DNA of 61,581 bases from Gemmatimonadetes bacterium 13_2_20CM_2_65_7 (GTDB lineage Bacteria; Gemmatimonadota; Gemmatimonadetes; Gemmatimonadales; GWC2-71-9), in contig MNDR01000072.1 of the NCBI GenBank assembly GCA_001915025.1, positions 1 through 61,581 of the forward strand, read 5' to 3'. The notes under the pieces were generated by a model. That model was not told the DNA's origin. It saw nothing but the letters and a program-made list of their open reading frames with translations, and did no database searches. A program made the translations under genes and the position numbers. Of the stretch, positions 1-9,246 are shown in pieces (within the stretch, counting starts at the first letter, position 1; every line of letters starts with the position of its first letter).

Positions 1-132
1 CACGAGATAGTCGAACTCCTGCTCCGGCGTGTGCTTGAGCCAGGTCATCACCTCGAGTAGCCGTTCGCGCGGGACGTAGACAATCGTCTCGCCGTCGCGC
101 GCGACCGCTTCTCGCAAGGCGCCGGGAATCAC
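1..132 (-). CDS. nuoC: NADH-quinone oxidoreductase subunit C (partial, N-terminus only)
   Basis: Only the first 44 codons lie in the window; the gene runs off the left edge. The reading frame starts at a GTG that overlaps the nuoB stop (GTGA) and contains a segment of the type [14 protein letters not shown], then EFDYLV, which matches the beginning of the 30-kDa subunit of complex I. This subunit sits in the peripheral arm of the proton-pumping NADH dehydrogenase next to NuoB and NuoD. The gene order A-B-C on one strand supports the call. Confidence 0.8.
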   Translation of the reverse strand, partial: MIPGALREAVARDGETIVYVPRERLLEVMTWLKHTPEQEFDYLV

Positions 133-734
133 GAAGAACGAAACTGGTGGACGGAATTGCCGAACGGCTCGGAGATCTCGTCGATCGTCTCGGGTGGTAG
201 CCGCAGACCCTTCTCATCGAGCGGTTGCTCGTCGCGGCGCCGCACGGCGTCGAACAGCGACTCGCCCTTGATCTTCTTGTGCAGCAGCAGAATGCCGTAC
301 AGCAAGCCTTCGGGACGAGGCGGGCAGCCGGGCACGTAGACGTCGACCGGCACAATCGTATCGATCCCCTGCACCATCGAGTAGTTGTCGAAGATGCCGC
401 CGGTCGAGGCACAGGCCCCCATTGAAATGACCCACTTCGGTTGCGGCATTTGATCGTAGATGCGCCGGATCACGGGTGCGAGCTTGAAGGGCAGCCGCCC
501 GGCACAGATCAGGACGTCGGCCTGACGTGGCGAGAACGCCTGGCGCTCCATGCCGAAGCGCGCAAAATCGAACCGGCTGGCCGCCGTAGCCATGAACTCG
601 ATGGCGCAGCACGCGGTGCCGAACGGCATCGGCCACAGTGAATTCGCGCGCGACGAGTTCACCGCCCAGTCCACGAGATCGTGGAACTTGGCCAGCAGGT
701 AGTTCGAGCTTTGGACTTCGCCGACTCGTTTCAT
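129..734 (-). CDS. nuoB: NADH-quinone oxidoreductase subunit B
   Basis: NuoB (PSST) carries the terminal N2 [4Fe-4S] cluster that hands electrons to quinone in complex I. All four expected ligands are visible in the 201-residue product: the adjacent pair C42-C43 in [11 protein letters not shown]108 in SMGACAS and C137 in [11 protein letters not shown] chose the ATG at 734, four bases after the nuoA stop, because the protein then begins MKRVGEV as in the family; a longer reading would run back into nuoA. It is the second gene of a nuoABC operon and its stop overlaps the nuoC start. Confidence 0.95.
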   Translation of the reverse strand: MKRVGEVQSSNYLLAKFHDLVDWAVNSSRANSLWPMPFGTACCAIEFMATAASRFDFARFGMERQAFSPRQADVLICAGRLPFKLAPVIRRIYDQMPQPKWVISMGACASTGGIFDNYSMVQGIDTIVPVDVYVPGCPPRPEGLLYGILLLHKKIKGESLFDAVRRRDEQPLDEKGLRLPPETIDEISEPFGNSVHQFRSS

Positions 735-738
735 TCCG

Positions 739-1104
739 TCAGTCCCACTGAAATGCGCCGCGTTTCCAGACGTAGATGTAGCCGACAAAGAGGATCAGCA
801 AGAACACCAGCATTTCGACCAGCAGGAATCCCGTCGACAGGGTGCCGTTTCCGAGAAAGATCGTCGCCCACGGGATAAGAAAGACAGTCTCGATATCGAA
901 CAGGATGAACAAGACGGCGACCAGGTAAAACTTGACGGAGAAACGTTCGTGCGCGTTGCCCAGCGGCGGCATGCCGCTCTCGTAAGGCCGTTCCTTCACG
1001 TCGGTCGGCCGGCGGGGACCCAGGAAATGGGACGCCACGATCATCGTCGTCGCGGCGACAATGGCCAGGCCCACTAACATCAGGAGGGGGATGTAGGTCA
1101 GCAT
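739..1104 (-). CDS. nuoA: NADH-quinone oxidoreductase subunit A
   Basis: A 121-residue protein with three hydrophobic helices (about residues 5-27, 57-80 and 88-112) and the conserved loop [15 protein letters not shown] between helices 1 and 2, with FDIETVFL in the second. This is the small membrane subunit of complex I near the quinone channel. It is the first gene of the operon and follows a promoter with a consensus -35 box. The start ATG at 1104 has only a weak upstream AGG. Confidence 0.95.
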   Translation of the reverse strand: MLTYIPLLMLVGLAIVAATTMIVASHFLGPRRPTDVKERPYESGMPPLGNAHERFSVKFYLVAVLFILFDIETVFLIPWATIFLGNGTLSTGFLLVEMLVFLLILFVGYIYVWKRGAFQWD

Positions 1105-1139
1105 CCTAGCTCGTGAAAAAATTCACTAGTGATGGCTGG

Positions 1140-1168
1140 AAGCTATTCCTCGCTCAGGGGGTTGTCAA
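1140..1168 (-). promoter_or_regulatory. predicted sigma-70 promoter of nuoABC
   Basis: On the minus strand the sequence reads TTGACA (1168-1163), a 17-base spacer, then TAGCTT (1145-1140), about 35 bases upstream of the nuoA ATG. The -35 box is a full consensus match; the -10 is weaker. The same bases read on the plus strand give TTGTCA, so the divergent dcd promoter may share the box. Confidence 0.55.
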
Positions 1169-1216
1169 CCGAATCGAGTGGCGTAAGTGACGGCGCCACC
1201 ATTACATTGCGCCCCC

Positions 1217-1777
1217 ATGTCCATCAAATCCGATCGCTGGATTCGGCGCATGGCGAAGGAATTCCGCATGATCGAGCCATTCGCCGACCGCCAGGTGCGC
1301 GACGGCGTGATCTCCTACGGCGTCTCGTCGTACGGCTACGACATGCGGGTCGCGCCGGAGTTCAAGATTTTCACGAATGCGTTGTCCGCCGTCGTCGACC
1401 CCAAACACTTCGATCCAAAATCCTTCGTGGAATTCGCCGGCGACGTCTGCATCGTTCCGCCGAACTCCTTCGCGCTCGCCACATCGGTCGAGTATTTCCG
1501 GATTCCTCGGAACGCGCTGACGATTTGTGTGGGCAAGAGCACGTACGCTCGGTGCGGCATCATCGTCAACGTGACGCCGTTCGAGCCGGAGTGGGAGGGT
1601 TATGTGACGCTCGAAATCTCAAACACCACACCCCTGCCGGCGAAGATCTACGCCAACGAGGGCATCGCGCAGGTGTTGTTCTTTACGGCCGATGAAGGAG
1701 ACGAGTGCGAGATTTCTTACAAGGACAAGAAAGGGAAATATCAGGCCCAGCGCGGAATTACGTTGCCGAAGCTTTAG
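1217..1777 (+). CDS. dcd: dCTP deaminase
   Basis: A 186-residue protein of the trimeric dCTP deaminase/dUTPase fold, making dUTP (or dUMP in bifunctional forms) from dCTP for thymidylate synthesis. Recognisable segments are [13 protein letters not shown] near residue 36, the active-site stretch [17 protein letters not shown] near 105, and the C-terminal lid [14 protein letters not shown] chose ATG 1217 because it begins [13 protein letters not shown], as in relatives; ten extra codons upstream look unrelated. It is divergent from nuoA and its last 20 bases overlap the tail of the DUF2339 gene on the other strand. Confidence 0.93.
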   Translation: MSIKSDRWIRRMAKEFRMIEPFADRQVRDGVISYGVSSYGYDMRVAPEFKIFTNALSAVVDPKHFDPKSFVEFAGDVCIVPPNSFALATSVEYFRIPRNALTICVGKSTYARCGIIVNVTPFEPEWEGYVTLEISNTTPLPAKIYANEGIAQVLFFTADEGDECEISYKDKKGKYQAQRGITLPKL

Positions 1778-4022
1778 ATGCCTTGGCTTTCTTGTTATAG
1801 GCGTAGGCGACCGCCAGTGTGATCAGCGCCAACACGAAGAAGCTTCCCACCCGATAGAGTGCCTCCAAAGCCGACAAGTCGTAAAGCACGATCTTCAATG
1901 CCGCGAGCGCCGCGACGCCGAGTCCGGCGGAGCGGACCGTTTTGTGATCGAGCCGGAATCCTGCGGTGACCAGCGCGCCAGCGTAGACGAGCCAGAACGT
2001 GCTGATCGCCAGGTCGCCCGCCAGCTCACTGGTGAACGCCCGGTGCAGCTCGATCGAGCCGCCCGCCAGGAGGCAGCCGCCGGCCATCCACCAAAGGGCG
2101 GCGCGGCCGAACCGTAGGTTCGACGGGAGTCGCTCATCCGCCGGCCACCAGCGCGCAGCGAGAACCCCGCCGATGCAGCACGCATTCCAGCCTAGCGACC
2201 AAACACCGGAGAAGGCGCGATCGCCTGCCGGCCGGGCGCCACTGAGTATGAAAAAGAGCAGCACATAAGCGGCGCTCACGAGCAAGAGTGCGATGCGCAC
2301 TGCCAGCGCGCGCATCGCCGGCTGCAACCGCGATGCGCCGAGCACCAGGATAACCGCAAACGCGATCCAGTACAGGAGGAGCGCCGCGGTGGCGGGGAAC
2401 GTCGCCCAGTCGAAGATGCGCGCCAACTCGAGCGAGCCACCAACAAGTAGAGTGGCGGCGGCGAGCGACCAAAGCGCTACGCTCACATTGTCTTCGACGG
2501 CGGGAGTGGGTCTCGGTGTCCACGAAAACGCAGTCAGCGTGAGGCCCGCCAGACAGACGTACCACGCCAGCGACCAGTTGCCTGTGAACGCCGGATCGTT
2601 CGCCGAGCGGAGCGCCTCCGCGACGCTGAACAATTGAAGAAACGCGAACGACGCGATGATCACGCTGACTTCGGACGCGCCGGGGCGGTGCGCCCAACGG
2701 CCACTCGCACCGGCTATGGCGGCAACGATCGCCCAGCCGGCGGCGACGACGGCACCATCCCATTGGCCCGATACGGCGAGCGCAAGCAGAGCCAATCCCA
2801 TGGCGACCAAATGCATTGTGCGGGGAACCCAACCGCTCCCGAGGTAGAGCACGGCCAATGCAAGCGGCACCGCACCGCCCCAGGGCACGAGCGCGCTCGG
2901 CGGGCTGAACGCGGCGAGCGCTACGAGCAGCAGTGGGGTCAAGTACACGATGATCTCGACGGACATGCGATTGTCCGCGACCCCGGCCACAGGCGTGGTG
3001 CGCAGCTGCTGCCACCACACGATTGCCGTAACGAGGAAACCACCGTAGAGCGCGGTCCACCGCAGGGTGCTGGCCTCAGACACAGCGAGCAGCACCGTCC
3101 ACACCATGACCAGTGCGGCCAGGCGCGCTTCAGGCCATGAAGTCGATCGCTTCGGTTCCGTGGCGAGCAACGCGAGGACGCCGCCGAGCACGCCGTAGTT
3201 CACGCCTATCGTGCTGTTCAGCCCGTCTGGAATGAGCGAGGCCGGTAGAAGGAAAAAACCCACCAATGCCACGTCGAACGTCACGCGCCAATTCACGCGG
3301 CTGGCCAGGAGCAGCCAGCTCGTACCGATGACCGCCATGTATGCGAGGAATTTTGCCGGCTCCGGCTCGGGGCCGGCGAGGAAAATGGGTGCGAGGTATG
3401 CGCCGACTAAGGCCCAGACACCGAGCGCTTCCACCTCGTGGCGAACGGCCAGCGCAACCACGACTCCGCTCGTGACGGCGAGCAGCAGCACGCCTACCTC
3501 GCGGCCGAGCAACGCGTACGGTCCGGCAGCCGCCCAGATGCCCAGGTAGACCAGGCCGCCGCCGCCACCTATGATCGCGGCGCCATACCGAAGCATGCCA
3601 CGCCGCACCAGGCGATCGCCCCACACCGCGAGGGCAGCACCGGCAGCGATCGCACCGGTGGCTCGCACAGCCGGGGGGATCCAACCATGCTGGATCGCGT
3701 AATTGAGGAAGAACCCACCCGTGGCCAGCAGCGCCAGCACGCCGACTCCCAGCAAGCCGCGCTGGCCAATCCACTGTTCCCAATCGATGACGCGATCTGG
3801 AGGAGTTGGAAGGACTTCGATTTTCGGTAGTACAACGACGCGCGGTGGCGCGGGCGATGTGGACTGCGCGTTGGACGCCGGTGAGGCGCTGGGAGGTGGC
3901 TCGCGTGTCGGGCGGTCGCGGACCGCCGGCGCCCCGGCGACGGCGCGGACGACCAACTGCCGGACCAGACTCTCTAGTTCGGCGACGCGTCGTTCGAGTT
4001 GTTCGAGACGATCGTCCGCCAC
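1758..4022 (-). CDS. DUF2339-type polytopic membrane protein
   Basis: A 754-residue protein with a short N-terminal coiled coil (about residues 4-25, [18 protein letters not shown]), a proline/serine-rich linker to about residue 80, then some 20 hydrophobic segments to the end. This coiled-coil-plus-many-helices layout and the phrase [19 protein letters not shown] are typical of the DUF2339 family, whose function is unknown. It starts with GTG and follows the small membrane protein gene by six bases, so the two are probably co-transcribed. The 3' end overlaps dcd convergently. Confidence 0.85.
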   Translation of the reverse strand: MADDRLEQLERRVAELESLVRQLVVRAVAGAPAVRDRPTREPPPSASPASNAQSTSPAPPRVVVLPKIEVLPTPPDRVIDWEQWIGQRGLLGVGVLALLATGGFFLNYAIQHGWIPPAVRATGAIAAGAALAVWGDRLVRRGMLRYGAAIIGGGGGLVYLGIWAAAGPYALLGREVGVLLLAVTSGVVVALAVRHEVEALGVWALVGAYLAPIFLAGPEPEPAKFLAYMAVIGTSWLLLASRVNWRVTFDVALVGFFLLPASLIPDGLNSTIGVNYGVLGGVLALLATEPKRSTSWPEARLAALVMVWTVLLAVSEASTLRWTALYGGFLVTAIVWWQQLRTTPVAGVADNRMSVEIIVYLTPLLLVALAAFSPPSALVPWGGAVPLALAVLYLGSGWVPRTMHLVAMGLALLALAVSGQWDGAVVAAGWAIVAAIAGASGRWAHRPGASEVSVIIASFAFLQLFSVAEALRSANDPAFTGNWSLAWYVCLAGLTLTAFSWTPRPTPAVEDNVSVALWSLAAATLLVGGSLELARIFDWATFPATAALLLYWIAFAVILVLGASRLQPAMRALAVRIALLLVSAAYVLLFFILSGARPAGDRAFSGVWSLGWNACCIGGVLAARWWPADERLPSNLRFGRAALWWMAGGCLLAGGSIELHRAFTSELAGDLAISTFWLVYAGALVTAGFRLDHKTVRSAGLGVAALAALKIVLYDLSALEALYRVGSFFVLALITLAVAYAYNKKAKASKASAT

Positions 4023-4028
4023 TCGGGA

Positions 4029-4484
4029 TTACGCTCCTGACATTGTGGTTCCCGCCCCCGCCCCCGCTCCGGCGCCGGCTGATTTTCTCGAGCCTGCAGC
4101 CGTAATCGCGATTGTTGCAGCGGCCAGGATGATCACGTCGGGTGTCCAGCCAAGTTCCGTCGGGGGCACCGCCATCTGAATGAAGTACATCGCGAAATCA
4201 AAGAGGCCGATCAGGAGTCCCAGCAGGACGGTGTATTGCAGGCTGCGGCCGAGCTGGACAAGCAGACTTCCGGTCACCAAGGCGACGGCGCCCTGTCCGG
4301 CGGCGATCGCAACAGCCGCCACGCTGCCGCTGAACAGTGTTTCAATAAGTGCTGATCGCCCAGGGTGATAGCTAAAAAACCAGGTGTGAAGCAGGGCCAC
4401 CACGAAGCCGGCGACGGCGGCGCAGATCGTCGCCCAGATCGCGTAATAGGTGATGATGCGAGCGCGGCTGTCGGTATCCGTCAT
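4029..4484 (-). CDS. small four-helix membrane protein of unknown function
   Basis: A 151-residue protein with about four hydrophobic helices (residues 9-32, 52-75, 80-103 and 114-128). I do not recognise a family. The C-terminus is a run of alternating Ala-Gly encoded by a GC-rich tandem repeat (4048-4080), followed by TTMSGA. A good AGGAG precedes the ATG at 4484. It lies directly upstream of the DUF2339 gene, which suggests a shared membrane role, but nothing in the sequence names one. Confidence 0.7.
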   Translation of the reverse strand: MTDTDSRARIITYYAIWATICAAVAGFVVALLHTWFFSYHPGRSALIETLFSGSVAAVAIAAGQGAVALVTGSLLVQLGRSLQYTVLLGLLIGLFDFAMYFIQMAVPPTELGWTPDVIILAAATIAITAAGSRKSAGAGAGAGAGTTMSGA

Positions 4485-4516
4485 GAGGCATCTCCTGTCC
4501 CGTCTGGTCTGCCAAT

Positions 4517-6613
4517 TTACCGCAAAGCGGCCGCCGCCTCCACCAGGGCAGCGCGCGCCTGGTCCACGCGGGCCACGAGATCGGCCAGCTCGCGATTGGC
4601 CGTCGCGGCATCGGCATAGCGAATCGCCTCATTGACCGTGGGGAACGCCATCGTCGCGTAGCCGTTGTCGACGTCCGCCGCGAACTGCAGGCTCCGGAAC
4701 CAGGGACGCGTCACGAGGCCCGCGGGCCGCGTGAGGCGCCGCTCTACCTGCATGAGTGCATGATTGACGCGCTCCGCGCGCAGGGTATCCACCCCTCCCG
4801 ACCGGCGGAGCGCGCTGTCGCGCGCGGCATCGAACGCGCGCGCCACCGCGGTGAAGCGATCGAGCGCGTCCTTTAACGGTTGCGTGCTCACGCTCGCGGT
4901 CCACTGTTTCCGCGTAATCCCGGAATCGAGCTGCGCGACCAGCGTGCTCATCTCCGTGCCGAAGGCGGCGTAGTCGAGCGGTACCAGGTCGCTGTTGGCT
5001 AGGCGCGCGAGAATCACCCCGACGAGCTGGGCGCCGGCGCGATGGACTTTGTAGCTGGGATCGCCGAACCGCGTCATCCAGTCGTACGAGTCGTACATCG
5101 AGTGATAGATACCGTCGGGACCGTCGAACCCGATCCCGCCCGCGGGAATGCCGAGGTGATGATAGAACCCGGCAAAATCGGATCCGCCGCCCAAATTCCC
5201 GAAGGTCAGCGTTGTCGTGTCGCCCTTGTGCGCCTTGAGCCACACGTCGTACACGGTGCCGGGCCCGACGGGATCGGGAACGACCTGGGTGGCGGAGCGA
5301 AATAGCGGCTTCAGAGAGGGCGATCCAGCACCGCTGAACGTCGGCCCCGAGAAGGTACCGTCTTCGTTGATGTACGCGACGACATGAGCGCGCAACGAAT
5401 CCTCGAGCTCCTCCACCCACTCCGTCGACCCAATGAGGCCCCATTCCTCCGCGTCCCAGCTGCAGAAGAGGAGCGTGCGCGCCGGCCGTAATCCCTGGTG
5501 TGCGAGCGTCGCGAACGCACGTGCTGTTTCCAGCACCGTCACCGTTCCGCTCACGTTGTCGCGGGCGCCCGGTCCCCAGGCATCTCGATGGCCGCCCACC
5601 ACCACCCACTCATCAGGCCACCGCGCCCCGCGAATCATGCCAACCGTGTTCCAGATCTTGTGGAAGCCGCCCCCGCCCCCCCGCGTTCCGCGCTCGGTTT
5701 TCACGCGCAGCCGCGCGCGCACCGGCCCCGGGCCGACGTGATACCGGAACGGCAGCGCGCCCTCCCAGGTCTGCGGGACGGACGGCCCTTCCATTGGCTC
5801 GAGGAGGCGACGGGCGTTGCCGTAGCTCATAGGAATGATCGGAATGCTTGGGATATCGAGTGAATCCTCTGGGAGCCGCCGGGCGCCTTCGATCGAGGCC
5901 CATCCCGGCGTCGTCGGATCGCCATTCCCGTTCATCATGCTCCCGCGCTGGATTCCGTCTGCGGGACGCATCGGACCCTTAGGGTAGACGTCGCCGCGGA
6001 AGTATCCGTCGTCCTGAGGATCCGAGTAGACGATCAGGCCCACGGCGCCACGCTTCTGCGCCTCGCGCGCTTTGATGCCGCGGAACGAGCGACCGTAGCG
6101 CGCGATAGCGATTTTGCCGCGCACGCTGATCCCCAATGAATCGAGTGTCTTGTAGTCCTCGATCAGCCCGTAATTGACGTAGACGACCTCGGCCGTAACG
6201 TCACCGTCGCCCGTGTACCCGTTGAACGGCGGGACTTGCGGTCCCTTCCCCGGCTCCGGCAACGAGAGCTGGGCCGCCTTGGCGCGCGGACCTGGAATGA
6301 CCCACGCGGCGACGACATCGGGTTGCGGGATGTAGACCGTGTATTCCTTGCTCCACGCGTCCACGCCCCACGAGCGCAGGCGCTCGAGGACATAATCGCG
6401 CGTCGCCGCCTGGGCGGGCGTCCCCGCCATGTGCGGCACCGCCGAGAGGTCGCGGGACATTTGGCGCACGCTCGCCGTGTCGGGGATGGCGATGAGACGC
6501 TGCTCGAATGACTGGGCGGTTAGGCGGTTGAGCGGTTGGGCGGCTAGAAGAATCGCCGCTGCGACTCCAAACCGCCGAACCGCCGAACCGCCCCACCGAC
6601 CGTTGTAACTCAC
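4517..6613 (-). CDS. secreted M28 peptidase, glutamate carboxypeptidase II-like
   Basis: A 698-residue exported zinc peptidase. Order: signal peptide (1-34, ending RLTAQ), a protease-associated domain around 110-300, the M28 catalytic domain, and a helical dimerisation-like C-terminus (about 560-698). By alignment to the family the metal ligands are H342 and D352 (GGHRDAWGPGARD), E390 (WDAEEWG), D418 (NEDG) and H504 (IYHSMYDS), with E389 as general base. The GTG start overlaps the stop of the upstream metalloprotease gene, so the two are translationally coupled. Its signal peptide is encoded by a GGCGGTT-type palindromic repeat, unlike the rest of the gene. Substrate unknown; exopeptidase of the GCPII type is the best guess. 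Confidence 0.92.
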   Translation of the reverse strand: MSYNGRWGGSAVRRFGVAAAILLAAQPLNRLTAQSFEQRLIAIPDTASVRQMSRDLSAVPHMAGTPAQAATRDYVLERLRSWGVDAWSKEYTVYIPQPDVVAAWVIPGPRAKAAQLSLPEPGKGPQVPPFNGYTGDGDVTAEVVYVNYGLIEDYKTLDSLGISVRGKIAIARYGRSFRGIKAREAQKRGAVGLIVYSDPQDDGYFRGDVYPKGPMRPADGIQRGSMMNGNGDPTTPGWASIEGARRLPEDSLDIPSIPIIPMSYGNARRLLEPMEGPSVPQTWEGALPFRYHVGPGPVRARLRVKTERGTRGGGGGFHKIWNTVGMIRGARWPDEWVVVGGHRDAWGPGARDNVSGTVTVLETARAFATLAHQGLRPARTLLFCSWDAEEWGLIGSTEWVEELEDSLRAHVVAYINEDGTFSGPTFSGAGSPSLKPLFRSATQVVPDPVGPGTVYDVWLKAHKGDTTTLTFGNLGGGSDFAGFYHHLGIPAGGIGFDGPDGIYHSMYDSYDWMTRFGDPSYKVHRAGAQLVGVILARLANSDLVPLDYAAFGTEMSTLVAQLDSGITRKQWTASVSTQPLKDALDRFTAVARAFDAARDSALRRSGGVDTLRAERVNHALMQVERRLTRPAGLVTRPWFRSLQFAADVDNGYATMAFPTVNEAIRYADAATANRELADLVARVDQARAALVEAAAALR
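6514..6594. repeat. GGCGGTTN palindromic element, copy 1 (inside M28 signal peptide)
   Basis: Left arm 6514-6544 is four octamers of the type GGGCGGTT; right arm 6569-6594 is three octamers of the reverse complement AACCGCCG. The arms flank a 24-base centre. The element lies entirely inside the first 34 codons of the M28 gene and encodes its signal peptide, ending in the residues AAQPLNRLTAQ. Confidence 0.8.
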
Positions 6614-9135
6614 CGCGGCACCCCCGGCTCGCGCGAATTCAGCACGCGGTCAATCCGCGCCTGGAGGTCGACAAAGTGGGCGCGCGTCGACCGATCGCCC
6701 GGGGGGGCCTTCGGAGCCGCGGCGCGGAGACTGGTCTGCAAGCCCTGCAGCTCGAACCGCGCCAGCGCGCGAGCATCCGTCGGCCGGTTGGTCGCGGTGA
6801 CGCCGGGGAAGAACGCGAATTGAGGTGGCGGCAGCGTCACGAGCGGCGTGTTGATCAGGCGGTCCATTTGATCCACGAACGCTTCCTGCAGGTTGCGCCG
6901 GTACGCATCCACGGACGGCTGCGCCGACTCGAGCTCCGAAAAGACGCCGCGGCGCACGTCCGCAAACAGATCAGAAAGGGTGTAGGCGGTGCCGGCGGGA
7001 AGCGTCGCCCCCTGCTCCGCCAGCCGTGCCAGACGTTGATCCTGGAAGAGGGCGCTTAGCAACGCGGTTTGGCGCACGCGAATGCGGTCCACGAATCCGC
7101 TCGGCTCGATGCGCCGCAACACCTCGGAGTCGAGGAAGTACGCCGGCGTCTTGAACGCTTCCTCATTCAAGAACCGAACCGCTTCCGCCTGGCGGGCTTT
7201 CGGAACCGGAGTGTGAATCACACCGGCCTGATCGGGATACTTCTCGTGCCGCCACACGCCGCCGACGACGACGGCGACGTGGTTCATCTCGAGGCCCCAC
7301 TGCCCTACCAGCCGATCATACAAGTCGTTCAGGAGATCGTAGTCCTCGAGCTTATCTGTCGTGGCGGCAGGTAACAGCATCGGCACGAGACGCTTGATAT
7401 TAGCAAGGCCATATCGCGTGGCCTTCACGGGGTCGTCGCCGAGTGCCTCCGTCTGCGTACGCGGATCGATGCCGTCCGGGTTGCCGAACCGCAACCAGGG
7501 GTGGTCATCTTGCAAGCGCGCCAGCGAGTCGAGCACCGGCCGCTCGGCCTCGGGCCGATTGGCGCCGGGAATCCGGCGATAGCCCCAGTCGATCGCGTAA
7601 TAGTCCCACGGCCCGAGCTTGGGCATCAGCTCGGCGGAATCGCCGGGCTGCGCGACGTAGTTGTTGCGCGCGTAGTCCATTATCGAATAGGACGTGCCGT
7701 TCGCGCGCGTGTAGCTCGCACTGCGCAGCGAGTCGACGGGATAGTAGCCGGACGAGAGCTGGTTGTGCGGCAGTCCGAGCGTGTGCCCGACTTCATGCGT
7801 CGCCACGTACGCGACCATCTTGCCCATCACGGAGTCGGGGAACGGAAGGTTCCGCGCGCGCGCGTCGGCGGCGCCGGCCTGCACCCAGTACCACGCCTGC
7901 AGCAGGCTCGTGATGTTGTGGAACCAGCCAATGTGCGACTCCAGGATCTCACCGGTGCGCGGATCGCTGACGTGCGGCCCATACGCATTCTCGATCGTGG
8001 ATGGCAGCCAGCGGACCGCGGAGTAGCGCGCGTCGTCGAGATCGAAGTCGGGGTCCTCCTGAGGCGTCGGCGCGGGCTTGGCAATGATGGCGTTTGAAAA
8101 ACCTGCGGCCCTGAACACCGGCTGCCACGCCTCCACGCCTTTGATGATCCAGGGCACCCATCGGGGTGGCGTGGCGGGGTCGATGTAGAACACGATTGGC
8201 TTGATCGGATCGCTGACGGCGGCGTTCGGGTCCTTGGGCTCGAGCCGCCAGCGCGTGATGTAGCAGCGCGTCGGCACGCGGGCATTCTCGGAACCGTAAT
8301 CCTCGTAGCTCACGGAGAAGAATCCCACCCGGTTGTCGCAGAGGCGCGGCATCATGGGGTGGTCCGGCAGCAGCACCATCGAGAAATTCGTCGGAATCGT
8401 CATGGAGTTGAGCGAGCGATCGGGCGGAGAACCCGGCGCCGGCGGCAGCGAATCCACTTCGAACGTTTGGAGTGCCGTGACCTCCACGTTGATCGGGAAA
8501 CTCTTGGCGCGTTCGATGAACGAGCGCGTCGGATCGAAGCGCCGCACGCGCACCCCCAGCTGGCGCACATTCAGCTCCGAGACATCGGTCGTGAAGAGGC
8601 CGCCGACCTCGATCACGGCATTGGAATCCTTCGGACTCCAGGCGGCGATGTCGAAGCTCTTGATGATGGGAGCGGTGTTGGAAAGGTCGACCGCGCGCGC
8701 AACCGGCAGCGTGGAGTCGGCTCGCATCGCGTAGCTGATCAATCGGAGGAGGACGTGATTGCCAAAGCGGTCCCAGCGCACGGCGCGGGCGGCGATCTGT
8801 TCGCCCGCGTAGCCCACGCCCCGGATCGTGCCGCGCCGGTCCACAACGAGGATGAACTCCCGTCCCAACATGCGGCGCGGGATCTCGTAATACAGCTTGT
8901 CGCTGATGCGGTGGATGATGAACACACCTGAGTCGGTCACCGCCTGCGACGTGATGACCTGGTTATAGGGCTTTGGTGCGATGCCGTCAGCGGGAGCCTG
9001 GCGGCCGCCGCCGGCGCGCGAAGTGTCCTGATGGGTCGGACCCGGTGCCGGAGCCGGCGGCTGCTTGGAGGACGCTGAACTGGCACTTGAACACGCGAGG
9101 ACGCCGAACGCCAGCAGGGCAATGATTGGACGCAT
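6610..9135 (-). CDS. zinc-dependent metalloprotease lipoprotein (DUF5117/DUF4953 type)
   Basis: An 841-residue exported protein. The N-terminus MRPIIALLAFGVLACSS has a lipobox with C15 as likely lipidated residue, followed by a Pro/Ala-rich linker. The catalytic metzincin-like motif HEVGHTLGLPHN lies at H447-E448-H451-H457, followed by SIMDYARN, the Met-turn region. The flanking domains resemble those of large Bacteroidota/Gemmatimonadota zinc metalloproteases of unknown substrate. I chose ATG 9135, with AAGGTG upstream, because it gives the lipoprotein signal; the open frame continues upstream through the divergent kinase gene but that is a shadow. It overlaps the next gene by four bases. 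Confidence 0.88.
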   Translation of the reverse strand: MRPIIALLAFGVLACSSASSASSKQPPAPAPGPTHQDTSRAGGGRQAPADGIAPKPYNQVITSQAVTDSGVFIIHRISDKLYYEIPRRMLGREFILVVDRRGTIRGVGYAGEQIAARAVRWDRFGNHVLLRLISYAMRADSTLPVARAVDLSNTAPIIKSFDIAAWSPKDSNAVIEVGGLFTTDVSELNVRQLGVRVRRFDPTRSFIERAKSFPINVEVTALQTFEVDSLPPAPGSPPDRSLNSMTIPTNFSMVLLPDHPMMPRLCDNRVGFFSVSYEDYGSENARVPTRCYITRWRLEPKDPNAAVSDPIKPIVFYIDPATPPRWVPWIIKGVEAWQPVFRAAGFSNAIIAKPAPTPQEDPDFDLDDARYSAVRWLPSTIENAYGPHVSDPRTGEILESHIGWFHNITSLLQAWYWVQAGAADARARNLPFPDSVMGKMVAYVATHEVGHTLGLPHNQLSSGYYPVDSLRSASYTRANGTSYSIMDYARNNYVAQPGDSAELMPKLGPWDYYAIDWGYRRIPGANRPEAERPVLDSLARLQDDHPWLRFGNPDGIDPRTQTEALGDDPVKATRYGLANIKRLVPMLLPAATTDKLEDYDLLNDLYDRLVGQWGLEMNHVAVVVGGVWRHEKYPDQAGVIHTPVPKARQAEAVRFLNEEAFKTPAYFLDSEVLRRIEPSGFVDRIRVRQTALLSALFQDQRLARLAEQGATLPAGTAYTLSDLFADVRRGVFSELESAQPSVDAYRRNLQEAFVDQMDRLINTPLVTLPPPQFAFFPGVTATNRPTDARALARFELQGLQTSLRAAAPKAPPGDRSTRAHFVDLQARIDRVLNSREPGVPR

Positions 9136-9246
9136 CGTAAACACCTTAGTGGTGTGAAGAGTTTTTCTTGGGAACGAGGAGATTAGGCCGCTTGAAGGGT
9201 TCCGTCTAGTGGCACGGATAGCCGAAATAGTTGCATTTTGGATTCC

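Noticed and set aside
4048-4080. GC-rich tandem repeat resembling a small repeat array
   Set aside because: It is a short run encoding Ala-Gly at a protein C-terminus; there are no spacers or long units, so not a CRISPR or regulatory array.
9138-9152. Short palindrome ACACC-TTAGT-GGTGT before the metalloprotease gene as an operator
   Set aside because: Arms of five bases are too short to claim, and it overlaps the ribosome-binding region; no regulator is evident.
9210-9240. Possible sigma-54 promoter (TGGCAC ... TTGCAT) before the histidine kinase gene
   Set aside because: The distance between the GG and GC elements is about 15 bases or more, not the required 10.
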